From positions 2,604,001 to 2,668,000 of the forward strand of contig OY781093.1 in the NCBI GenBank assembly GCA_963676355.1: a DNA stretch of 64,000 nucleotides. Direction: 5' to 3'. A program made the position numbers and the translations under genes. Shown piece by piece: positions 26,932 to 35,009 of this stretch (position 1 is its first letter; every line of letters starts with the position of its first letter). The notes under the pieces are model-generated. The model was not told the DNA's origin. It was given only the letters and a program-made list of their open reading frames with translations, and ran no database searches. The DNA comes from JAGLOK01 sp963676355 (lineage in GTDB: Bacteria; Bacillota; Clostridia; Christensenellales; UMGS416).

Positions 26932-28115
26932 TTACTTTCTGAAAAAATCTCATACCAATACATCAATAGCGGCACAAATTCTTGGGTCGCTTTAATGCTT
27001 CCCTCATCACTTGGATGGTCATCTCCTGCCGAATCGTAATGCAGAGTGTTTGAGCTGTCGTTTATAATATGCTTTTCTTCGCAGTCTATTAACATATGAT
27101 AATTATCTTCCGCAGTCAATACATTATAAAAGTCAAACACAAACAGATTGCCCATATCATACCCTTTTCTCCAGCCGTTCTCGTCCACAAGCCAATTTGC
27201 AAGCTCACGGGTCTTATCCGGATGCGAAATGCTTTGCATGGGCGGCGGAGTAACGAGAATAAACATCTTGTCCGGGTGCTCTGAAAAATAGCCAAGCAGG
27301 CTGTTATATATCTCTTTTTCATCAGAAATGGAGCTTCCCACATCGCTATTGGGAAAGCAGGATTTAAACATTATTATTGTGTTCTCCCCGGGTGCCGGAT
27401 CAATATCATTATATCCCGTCATGTTTCCAAGTTCATTGTAAACTGTGGGCATTACATCATCATTAAACCAGTTTGGCCAGTCAGAAGTATCCGTTCTGTC
27501 GCCCATCTCCCGCCAGCCATAATAGGTGTCTGAAACATGAAAATTGTTGTAGTTAAGCATCTGATTTAATCCTGCGTTTAACCAGTTTTCACCAACACTG
27601 TGGTGGATAAAAATAAGGTTTACAGTTTCGCCTTCCTGCGTTGGCATTTGAGTATCCTCTGATTGTTGCGATTCATCAGTTTCTTCATATCCAACCTCAG
27701 AGCTTTGTGTCTCCTCAACTGCGATCTTTTCTCCGTTTGCAAAAATTATTTCAAATTCATCATTCAATCCATGCACATATAAAATATCGATTATGCTGTT
27801 TCTAATATCAGTAAAATCATAGTCTTGCAACTTTGCATAATCAGCTTCTGATATTTTTATCTCCACACAAAATTCATCATAATCAAACAAAGCCTCTTCT
27901 ATGCCATATTCTGTGCCCAGCACCCAGTCGCTAAGCGTTTGATTTAGCTCATCATCACCACTTTGAGCTGCTTGCACTTCAGTTTCTGTGGCGCCCAACT
28001 CCGTTTGCACGCTTTCTTGTATGTCAACCTCATCAACTGTATCGCTTTGATCTGAGTTCGTGCATCCCATCATAGTAAAAACTATAAGTATCATAATTAT
28101 AGCTATCTTTTTCAT
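26928..28115 (-). CDS. Lipoprotein with an SGNH-hydrolase-like domain
   Basis: The N-terminus is a lipoprotein signal (MMGC, Cys18). An acidic linker and a small alpha/beta region follow to about residue 135, then a second low-complexity linker rich in Glu, Gln and Ser. From about 160 the protein has the order FIHHSVGENW, FKSCFPNSD, LVTPPPMQS and DDHPSDEGS. This resembles SGNH-type esterases, with a Ser in block I and Asp-x-x-His near the end, but block I is unusual (HHSVGEN rather than GDS). The substrate is unknown. It lies 9 bases after the lipoprotein gene at 28125 and is probably co-transcribed with it. Confidence 0.75.
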   Translation of the reverse strand: MKKIAIIMILIVFTMMGCTNSDQSDTVDEVDIQESVQTELGATETEVQAAQSGDDELNQTLSDWVLGTEYGIEEALFDYDEFCVEIKISEADYAKLQDYDFTDIRNSIIDILYVHGLNDEFEIIFANGEKIAVEETQSSEVGYEETDESQQSEDTQMPTQEGETVNLIFIHHSVGENWLNAGLNQMLNYNNFHVSDTYYGWREMGDRTDTSDWPNWFNDDVMPTVYNELGNMTGYNDIDPAPGENTIIMFKSCFPNSDVGSSISDEKEIYNSLLGYFSEHPDKMFILVTPPPMQSISHPDKTRELANWLVDENGWRKGYDMGNLFVFDFYNVLTAEDNYHMLIDCEEKHIINDSSNTLHYDSAGDDHPSDEGSIKATQEFVPLLMYWYEIFSESN

Positions 28116-28124
28116 ATTAAACTC

Positions 28125-29417
28125 CTATCTGAAAGTGAAAACGTGCACCAGAGGTTTATCACCGTCCGCAAATAGCTCCAATATATATAGTCGGTTGTTT
28201 TGTATGTCATATGCAGAGCCCCCAAGGTAGTGCATTGCAGTCTCATCTCGTTCCACCAGCATATAGTCACTTAAGTCTAAAAAAGAATATGGCTGCATTT
28301 CATATGGCTCGCTCCGTCCCTCAATAACATTCAAGGCCTCCTCTACATCATAAAATGCAATACACGCACGAAAATCATCATTCCACCACCCGCGTTCATC
28401 ATGCGGATAATCAGGCACTTCGGGAATCTTCTCGTCTTCGTCTCCACTTACAGGATAGACAACCCCATTCGAAAAGCCATACCATGTCTCGCCATAGCCA
28501 TGGGTTCCTACAAATATTATCGCATCCCCTGCGTCACATGAAATAAATGCTCCGCCAGACCACGAGTCCGCATGAGAGTATTTATGCATTTTGTAGCCTT
28601 CATCTCCATCATATGAATCATCATATCCAATAACGGGCACAGCCTTTATTTTTTCATCCGTTTGTGCGTTTACAATGTCCTCAGTTCTTAGCGCATAAAG
28701 CGAAGGCCCCATGCCTCCCCATCCACCATCGCGAAATCTACCTGTCAATAAATCCGCTCCATCAAACGACGATAGATAATTTTGTGGGATGCTAAACATA
28801 TAGTCGTTTGTCGTGTACCGCTTGTCGCCTACAGTGCAAACGCTATCTGCCTCTGTCAGGTTTAAGTCAGCATAACCGTGTGTTCCCTGCGCTTTTTCCT
28901 CCTCGAAGTGTTGACCATAGCAAAAAAACAGCTTGTCTCCGACAACCTCCAACCCCGCTCTAATGATTTCCATCGACCAATCATCAAAGAGACTGCCTTT
29001 TACATCGGAAAAGTTTTGTAAAACTTCAGCTTTATTTAGTTGTGTGATATCTTTTGATATTATTGGTTCGGGTATGCTGATTTCAGCAATATCCGCAAAC
29101 CAATTATGCCCCGTTATAAATAGACTGTTGTTGTGCGGATTAAAACACATTGCCTCGCCGCCATAGGAATACATTTCTCTCTCCGTTTCACCGTCGCTAG
29201 GAAGACAGAATGCTCCTAAATATTCAATAGATTCAGCCTGTAAGGCATAAGATGATATGTTTATCTCTTCATCATTTTTTTCATCAGTAGGAGTAATTGT
29301 TTCAATTTTATTGTATGCTTGATTATTGGAAGGCTCTATTTTTTTATGTGCTGTTGTACAAGAAAGCATTGCAAATGCCGAAATTGAAATTAATATAAAC
29401 AATAATAGTTTTTTCAT
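28125..29417 (-). CDS. Lipoprotein of unknown function, possible beta-propeller
   Basis: A 430-residue lipoprotein (lipobox MLSC, Cys20) with a 40-residue polar linker. The rest is mostly short beta-like segments rich in Gly, Trp, Tyr and Asp, for example GGEAMCFNPHNNSLFITGHNW, followed by aromatic Gly-rich turns such as RDGGWGGMGPSLY. These look like propeller blades that read out stored values, but I see no catalytic motif and do not recognise the family. It is first in a two-gene operon with the SGNH-like lipoprotein and has its own promoter. Confidence 0.7.
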   Translation of the reverse strand: MKKLLLFILISISAFAMLSCTTAHKKIEPSNNQAYNKIETITPTDEKNDEEINISSYALQAESIEYLGAFCLPSDGETEREMYSYGGEAMCFNPHNNSLFITGHNWFADIAEISIPEPIISKDITQLNKAEVLQNFSDVKGSLFDDWSMEIIRAGLEVVGDKLFFCYGQHFEEEKAQGTHGYADLNLTEADSVCTVGDKRYTTNDYMFSIPQNYLSSFDGADLLTGRFRDGGWGGMGPSLYALRTEDIVNAQTDEKIKAVPVIGYDDSYDGDEGYKMHKYSHADSWSGGAFISCDAGDAIIFVGTHGYGETWYGFSNGVVYPVSGDEDEKIPEVPDYPHDERGWWNDDFRACIAFYDVEEALNVIEGRSEPYEMQPYSFLDLSDYMLVERDETAMHYLGGSAYDIQNNRLYILELFADGDKPLVHVFTFR

Positions 29418-29462
29418 AATGTCCTCACTTAGTTGTCATGTGAGTCTATTTACATTAAATTT

Positions 29463-29491
29463 ATTATACCACAATATTTACTTTGATTATC
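29463..29491 (-). promoter_or_regulatory. Promoter of the lipoprotein operon (29417 to 26928)
   Basis: On the minus strand TGGTATAAT (extended -10, TATAAT at 29463-29468) lies about 45 bases before the ATG. The -35 is weak (around TGATAA). Confidence 0.5.
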
Positions 29492-29499
29492 ACTTCAGA

Positions 29500-29625
29500 G
29501 ATATAAAAAAGTGCCGCACTTTAAAGTGCGACAAAATATATAGATAAGAGTTGTAAAGGGGTTCTCCTATTACCTTAGTATAAGTGTGTCCTTAAATTTG
29601 ATATTTTGTCCTGCGGATTTTTTTA
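29500..29625. other. Structured intergenic segment, possible small RNA
   Basis: This lies in the gene-free stretch 29418-29855. A perfect 16-base palindrome (CGCACTTTAAAGTGCG, 29515-29530) is followed on the minus strand by GCACTTTTTT, so it could be a minus-strand terminator. A separate pair, GACAAAATAT (29530-29539) and ATATTTTGTC (29601-29610), would close a 61-base loop, followed on the plus strand by CTGCGG and a run of seven T. No ATG-led coding frame of note is present. The strand and the identity are uncertain. Confidence 0.35.
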
Positions 29626-29791
29626 TTACCTACCAATTTCACAAAACAATCTAAAATACATTTAATGTAAAGCTTTCATTCGATATTTTTTTATCGCAAT
29701 AAAGATATCACATTGATAATTATTTGTCAAACTTTATTTTCTAAGTCTTTTTATTGTTTTTGTTTAATATTATTAGGTATTTTTAATCCTC

Positions 29792-29820
29792 TTGACACTC
29801 TGATTTATAAATAGTATAAT
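29792..29820 (+). promoter_or_regulatory. rex-hydrogenase promoter
   Basis: A perfect consensus vegetative promoter: TTGACA (29792-29797), 17 bases, TATAAT (29815-29820). I looked for a Rex operator (inverted TTGTTAA halves) over it and saw none that was convincing. Confidence 0.8.
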
Positions 29821-29855
29821 TCTTATCGATATATATTTACCGAATGGAGATGCTT

Positions 29856-30485
29856 ATGAATAACACCACACCTATTGCAATATCTGAGCCCACCCTCAAG
29901 AGGCTCCCTAAGTATCTAAATGTGCTCGAGCGCTTAAAAGAAGCCGGTAATAAGTATGCATCGTGTACGGAAATCGCAAAAACAGTCGGCTTTCTTCCTA
30001 TACAGGTGAGAAAAGATCTGCACCAGACTGGTGCTGTAGGAAAACCCAAGGTCGGATACACTATAGATTCCACAATTAAAAATATAGAAAATACACTAGG
30101 ATATAACAATAAGAGCGAAGCTGTGCTAGTAGGCGCCGGAAATCTTGGCAATGCGCTTCTTGGCTTTCCTGGTTTTGAAAGATGTGGGATGAAGGTAATC
30201 GCCGCATTTGATACAGATAATAATAAGATTGGTAAAAATCTATACGGAGTTACAGTGTTTCATATAGACAAACTTATAAACCTTGTGGAACGTCTCCACA
30301 TTAAAGTCGGAATCATCGCACTCCCATATAAGGATGCGCAAAAAACTGCTGACCTTCTTGTGTCCGCAGGAATAAAAGGCATATGGAATTTCTCATCAGC
30401 GACTCTTAAAGTCCCTGATAATGTGACAGTGCAAAACGAAGACCTTTCTGTGTCTCTTTCTGTTTTGCTATCTAAGATAAGGTAA
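29856..30485 (+). CDS. rex: Redox-sensing transcriptional repressor Rex
   Basis: Rex is a dimeric repressor that senses the NADH/NAD ratio and in anaerobes controls fermentation and hydrogenase genes. The N-terminal winged helix (about 1-75) contains ISEPTLKRLPKYLNVL and PIQVRKDLHQTG. The Rossmann domain begins with VLVGAGNLGNALLGF and includes FDTDNNKIGKN. The start is ATG at 29856: GGAG lies 6 bases before it and itself overlaps an upstream in-frame ATG at 29844. It is followed at once by the hydrogenase genes, so it may regulate them and itself. Confidence 0.95.
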   Translation: MNNTTPIAISEPTLKRLPKYLNVLERLKEAGNKYASCTEIAKTVGFLPIQVRKDLHQTGAVGKPKVGYTIDSTIKNIENTLGYNNKSEAVLVGAGNLGNALLGFPGFERCGMKVIAAFDTDNNKIGKNLYGVTVFHIDKLINLVERLHIKVGIIALPYKDAQKTADLLVSAGIKGIWNFSSATLKVPDNVTVQNEDLSVSLSVLLSKIR

Positions 30486-30527
30486 GAGATAGCCTTGGCT
30501 ATTTAAAATTTTGAAGGGAAAATTACT

Positions 30528-31025
30528 ATGAAAAAAATTAGAAAGTTTCAAAAGGTATGCGATATCATTGAAAGTTATGAATATCGCAGCGAAAAGCTGA
30601 TACCCATACTGCAAGAAATACAGAGTGAGTATCGCTATCTGCCGGAGGAAGTCATGAACTTTGTGGCAACATCAATAGGTGTACCACCCGCAAAAGTTTT
30701 CGGTGTTGCATCCTTCTACAGTCACTTTACCTTGTCTCCAAAGGGGAAATACGTTGTTAAAATTTGCGACGGAACTGCTTGCCATGTTAAAAAATCTATG
30801 GAAGTCATGAAGGCAATGCAAAATCACTTGGGACTTAACAACGAAAAACACACAACTGACGATATGCTCTTTACTCTTGAAGTCGTGTCCTGCCTAGGAA
30901 CTTGCGGACTCGCTCCAGCTATCATGGTTAATGACAAAGTATACGGCCTCTTGGATGGAGATAAAGTGGTAAATATTTTAAAAAATATCCAAGATTGTGA
31001 AAATATTAACGAGGAGACAGCATAA
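30528..31025 (+). CDS. hydC: NuoE-like subunit of NAD-dependent [FeFe] hydrogenase
   Basis: A thioredoxin-fold [2Fe-2S] protein homologous to NuoE, the small subunit of trimeric electron-bifurcating hydrogenases (HydABC). The N-terminal helical part is YEYRSEKLIPILQEIQSEYRY-like, and the four cluster Cys are in CDGTACHVK (C-x4-C) and CLGTCG (C-x3-C). Length (165) is typical. A short hairpin (ATAGC, loop, GCTAT at 30489-30502) lies between rex and this gene and may slow readthrough. The stop codon shares its last A with the ATG of hydB. Confidence 0.93.
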   Translation: MKKIRKFQKVCDIIESYEYRSEKLIPILQEIQSEYRYLPEEVMNFVATSIGVPPAKVFGVASFYSHFTLSPKGKYVVKICDGTACHVKKSMEVMKAMQNHLGLNNEKHTTDDMLFTLEVVSCLGTCGLAPAIMVNDKVYGLLDGDKVVNILKNIQDCENINEETA

Positions 31026-32914
31026 TGTGTGTATATAAAGATATTGAATCAGTAAAGGCTGATTATGAGAAAAATACGAAAAATATAACAAAGCGTATAG
31101 TTCTCTGCGGTGGTACGGGTTGTGTTGCAAATGGCTCACTTGAAATCAAAGACAAGTTTGCAGAGCTTCTAAACAAAAAAGGTATAAACGCAATCGTCGA
31201 GATTAAAAAAGAAGATGAAGGCATTCATGTATCAGCAAGCGGCTGTCAGGGATTTTGCCAAATGGGCCCTCTTGTTACTATATGGCCTGAAGCAGTTATG
31301 TACTGCAAGGTGACACTTGACGACGTGGAAGAAATAATCGAGACATCTATCATAAATAACGATGTTGTAAATCGCTTGACTTATAAATCACCTACAGATG
31401 ATTCCGAGCATGTAAAAATGCACGAGATTCCGTTTTATGAAAAGCAGGAGAGAATTGTTCTTGATAAGTGCGGAAAAATAAACCCGGAAGATATAAACGA
31501 ATATATCGCACTGGGCGGTTATTTTGCAGCTAAAAAAGCATGCAGCGATTTAACTGATGAAGATATCTGCAGCATAATATCACAAGCAGGCCTTAAAGGT
31601 CGCGGCGGCGGCGGATTCCCCACTGGGCTTAAATGGGACTTAACACGTAAAAGCATAAATGAAAAAAAATATGTAATCTGCAACGGTGACGAAGGAGATC
31701 CTGGTGCATTCATGGATCGTAGTGTTATGGAGGGAAACCCACACAGCGTTATAGAAGGAATGCTTATCTGCGCTATGGCTGTAGGAGCAGATGAAGGATA
31801 TATCTATGTTCGCACGGAATACCCACTTGCCGTTGAGCGTGTGAAAATCGCAGTAAAAGCTGCAGAAGAAGCAAAAATACTCGGTGAAAACATATTTGAC
31901 ACTGATAAGAATTTCAAGATAACAGTCATGGAAGGCGCTGGCGCATTCGTTTGCGGAGAAGAAACAGCTCTTATATCTTCAATTGAAGGCAAGCGCGGAA
32001 TGCCAATGCCAAAGCCTCCCTATCCTGCTGAAAAAGGACTTTTCGGAAAGCCAACGGTTATTAACAATGTTGAAACACTGTCCACTGTTCCTCTTATCAT
32101 GGAAATGGGTGCAGACAAGTTTAAATCAACAGGCATGGCCACTGCGACTGGAACAAAAACATTCGCACTTACAGGCCACGTTGCAAACACAGGTCTTATA
32201 GAAGTACCGTTTGGCACAACACTGCGCCACATCATAAATAACATTGCAGGCGGCGTTACAGATGCCGAAGGCAATATTTGCGGCACTGATTTTAAAGCAG
32301 TACAGATTGGCGGTCCTTCAGGCGGTTGCCTCACTCAAGAGCACCTTGACATGCCTCTTGATTATGAGTCGTTAAAGTCAATCGGCGCAATGGTAGGTTC
32401 AGGCGGATTAGTTGTGATGAACCATGGCACTTGTATGGTGGAGATGGCGCGCTTTTTCATGCAGTTCACTCAGAATGAATCATGCGGAAAATGCATCGTA
32501 TGCCGAGAAGGCACAAAGCAGATGCTAAACCTTCTTACCGATATCACAGAAGGCCGTGCAACCATGGAAACTCTTGAGCTTCTAGAAGAACTTGCTCATG
32601 TTGTAAGCAACGGCTCACTTTGCGGACTTGGAAAAACAGCACCTAATCCTGTACTTTCCATGCTTAAGTATTTTAGAGAAGAGTATGTTGCACACGTTGT
32701 GGACAAAAAGTGTCCCGCAGGTGAATGCGATGCACTCAAGGTCTACAAAGTCGTTGAAGATAAATGTATTGGTTGCGGCTTGTGCAAAAGAAAGTGCCCG
32801 GTTAATGCAATAAAGGGCGAAAAGAAAGCACCGCACTCAATTAACACAGACAAGTGCATAAAATGCGGAGCTTGCATAGACGGCTGTAAATTTGGCGCTA
32901 TAATAACTGAATAA
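31025..32914 (+). CDS. hydB: NuoF-like flavoprotein subunit of [FeFe] hydrogenase
   Basis: The NAD(H)- and FMN-binding subunit, where electrons from NADH and ferredoxin are thought to meet. In order: an N-terminal thioredoxin-like [2Fe-2S] domain (CGGTGC and SGCQGFCQMGP), the NADH/FMN core with GRGGGGFPTGLKW and CNGDEGDPGAFMDR, the [4Fe-4S] motif ESCGKCIVCREGTKQM, and a C-terminal pair of ferredoxin clusters (CIGCGLCKRKCPV, CIKCGACIDGCKFG). Length (629) matches HydB of bifurcating enzymes. Confidence 0.95.
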   Translation: MCVYKDIESVKADYEKNTKNITKRIVLCGGTGCVANGSLEIKDKFAELLNKKGINAIVEIKKEDEGIHVSASGCQGFCQMGPLVTIWPEAVMYCKVTLDDVEEIIETSIINNDVVNRLTYKSPTDDSEHVKMHEIPFYEKQERIVLDKCGKINPEDINEYIALGGYFAAKKACSDLTDEDICSIISQAGLKGRGGGGFPTGLKWDLTRKSINEKKYVICNGDEGDPGAFMDRSVMEGNPHSVIEGMLICAMAVGADEGYIYVRTEYPLAVERVKIAVKAAEEAKILGENIFDTDKNFKITVMEGAGAFVCGEETALISSIEGKRGMPMPKPPYPAEKGLFGKPTVINNVETLSTVPLIMEMGADKFKSTGMATATGTKTFALTGHVANTGLIEVPFGTTLRHIINNIAGGVTDAEGNICGTDFKAVQIGGPSGGCLTQEHLDMPLDYESLKSIGAMVGSGGLVVMNHGTCMVEMARFFMQFTQNESCGKCIVCREGTKQMLNLLTDITEGRATMETLELLEELAHVVSNGSLCGLGKTAPNPVLSMLKYFREEYVAHVVDKKCPAGECDALKVYKVVEDKCIGCGLCKRKCPVNAIKGEKKAPHSINTDKCIKCGACIDGCKFGAIITE

Positions 32915-32935
32915 TTGGACTCAGAGGGATATAAA

Positions 32936-34942
32936 ATGAAAAACAATAATACTGTAACAATAGATAATATGATAATCCCCATTGAGGGAGAAAAAAACTT
33001 ACTGGAGCTAATACGTAAAGCAAAAATCGACCTTCCGACATTCTGCTACCATTCAGAGATAAGCGTTTATGGCGCGTGTCGCATGTGCACTGTGGAAATA
33101 GAAGGCAGAGGTCTTCAAACTTCATGCTCTACCCTGCCAACTCCAGGCATGGTGGTTAATACAAAAACTTCGGAAGTGTTGTCGCTTCGCAAAATGATAG
33201 TTGAGTTGCTGCTTGCAAGCCATGTCGGCGAATGCCCCACATGCGCAAAAGGCTCAAACTGCCAGCTACAGTCGCTTGCACAGAGAATGGGAATAGAAAA
33301 GGTTCGTTTCAATCAAAAAGACACTGTCTTGCCCATTGATACTTCTTCAAGCTCTCTTGTACGCGATCCTAATAAATGCATCCTTTGCGGAGACTGTGTC
33401 AGAATGTGCAACGAAGTTCAGGGCGTTGGCGCAATAGACTTTGCCTTCCGTGGCTCTGACACTCAGGTTGCGCCTAGCTTTAACAAAGACTTAAGCGAAG
33501 TGGAATGCGTAAACTGCGGACAGTGCGCAAGAGTTTGCCCCGTTGGCGCACTTATGCCCAAAAGCGATATAGCAAAAGTGTGGGATGCATTGCATGATGA
33601 AAAAAAGCATGTAATAGTTCAAGTTGCTCCTGCAGTTCGCGTATCATTGGGCGATGCTTTTGGGATGGAAGCTGGCACAATAACCACAGGACGTATGGTT
33701 GCAGCCCTTAAAAGAATGGGATTTGACGGTGTGTACGACACTTCATACGCCGCCGACCTTACAATAGTTGAAGAAGTAAATGAGTTTTTGGGACGCTACG
33801 AGAAGGGCGAAAACCTTCCTCAGTTTACATCATGCTGCCCTGGTTGGATAAAATTTGCCGAGCAATACTATCCTAACTATCTTTCAAATCTTTCATCCTG
33901 CAAATCGCCTCAACAGATGTTTGGAGCACTTTGCAAAAAGCAGATTGTCGATGAAAAGAAAATTGACAGCAACGATGTGGTGGTGGTATCTGTGATGCCT
34001 TGTACTGCAAAAAAATATGAAGCTGACAGAGATGAGCTTAAATCAAAATACGGAAAAGACGTTGATGTAGTTATAACAACTCAGGAATTGGCTCTCATGA
34101 TAAAAGAGCTCGGTCTTAAATTCTCTCAGCTTGAGCAAGAGTCATTTGACATGCCATACGGATTTAAAACAGGCGGCGGAGTTATCTTTGGCAACTCAGG
34201 CGGTGTTTCAGAAGCGGCTGTGCGCTATGCTAGCGAAAAGCTTACAGGAATGAAATCTGACAGATACGTGGTAAGCGATATCCGTGGCGAAGAAGGCATC
34301 CGCGAAACTGAAGTTAAAGCTGGTGACATTACATTAAAACTTGCAGTTGTAAGCGGACTTGCAAATGCAAAAAAAGTAATGAAGGATATAGAAAACGGAA
34401 TAGCGGACTACGACTTTGTTGAAGTGATGGCATGCCCCGGTGGATGTATAAACGGCGGTGGTCAGATAGTTGTAGACGATCAAGATGTCAAAAAGAAGCG
34501 AACGGCAGGGCTTTATGACAATGACAAAATGATGCAACTGCACAACAGTCAAGACAATCCATACATTAATGAACTATACGAAAAGCTTTTAGAATCGCCC
34601 AATTCACACACGGCGCACGAGCTTTTGCACACAACATATAAAAACAGAAAACGAATTGAAGCCGACGGCGTCACACTTGGTGAAAACCATGGACCGGATG
34701 CACTGAAGGTGACAATATGTTTCGGTACAAGCTGTTTTGTAAAAGGTGCTCAAAATATACTTAAAGAAGTCACCGATTTTATGAAGAAAGAAGGCATTGA
34801 GGATAAGCTGGAGATTCAGGCAACATTCTGCTATGAAAAATGCGACAGCGGACCAAATGTCCAAATCGGAGACAGGCTTTTAACCCATTGTACGGGAGAG
34901 AAAGCCATCCAAACCATTCGTAAGTTACTTACCTTAACTTAA
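32936..34942 (+). CDS. hydA: [FeFe] hydrogenase catalytic subunit
   Basis: The hydrogen-forming subunit. N-terminal plant-type [2Fe-2S] (CYHSEISVYGACRMC), the His-Cys [4Fe-4S] segment (HVGECPTCAKGSNC) and two ferredoxin clusters lead to the H-cluster domain with intact motifs: L1 TSCCPGW (near residue 298), L2 MPCTAKKYEADRDE (near 354) and L3 MACPGGCINGGGQ (near 498). A C-terminal NuoE-like [2Fe-2S] domain (about 590-668) is present, as in the bifurcating HydA of Thermotoga. The start at ATG 32936 is chosen because of AGAGGGA upstream; a TTG at 32915 is in frame but lacks a site. The genes hydC-hydB-hydA form one unit. Maturation genes are not in the window. Confidence 0.96.
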   Translation: MKNNNTVTIDNMIIPIEGEKNLLELIRKAKIDLPTFCYHSEISVYGACRMCTVEIEGRGLQTSCSTLPTPGMVVNTKTSEVLSLRKMIVELLLASHVGECPTCAKGSNCQLQSLAQRMGIEKVRFNQKDTVLPIDTSSSSLVRDPNKCILCGDCVRMCNEVQGVGAIDFAFRGSDTQVAPSFNKDLSEVECVNCGQCARVCPVGALMPKSDIAKVWDALHDEKKHVIVQVAPAVRVSLGDAFGMEAGTITTGRMVAALKRMGFDGVYDTSYAADLTIVEEVNEFLGRYEKGENLPQFTSCCPGWIKFAEQYYPNYLSNLSSCKSPQQMFGALCKKQIVDEKKIDSNDVVVVSVMPCTAKKYEADRDELKSKYGKDVDVVITTQELALMIKELGLKFSQLEQESFDMPYGFKTGGGVIFGNSGGVSEAAVRYASEKLTGMKSDRYVVSDIRGEEGIRETEVKAGDITLKLAVVSGLANAKKVMKDIENGIADYDFVEVMACPGGCINGGGQIVVDDQDVKKKRTAGLYDNDKMMQLHNSQDNPYINELYEKLLESPNSHTAHELLHTTYKNRKRIEADGVTLGENHGPDALKVTICFGTSCFVKGAQNILKEVTDFMKKEGIEDKLEIQATFCYEKCDSGPNVQIGDRLLTHCTGEKAIQTIRKLLTLT

Positions 34943-35009
34943 ATTAAAGACAGTTGGACTGCCGCGAGCTTTTGCTTTGCGGCTTTCTGACAATAAAGGT
35001 GAAAATTAT

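Noticed and set aside
29700..29855. Rex operator over the rex promoter
   Set aside because: TTTGTTTAATATTATTAGG near 29757 resembles half a site only; no symmetric TTGTTAA-type palindrome was found by eye.
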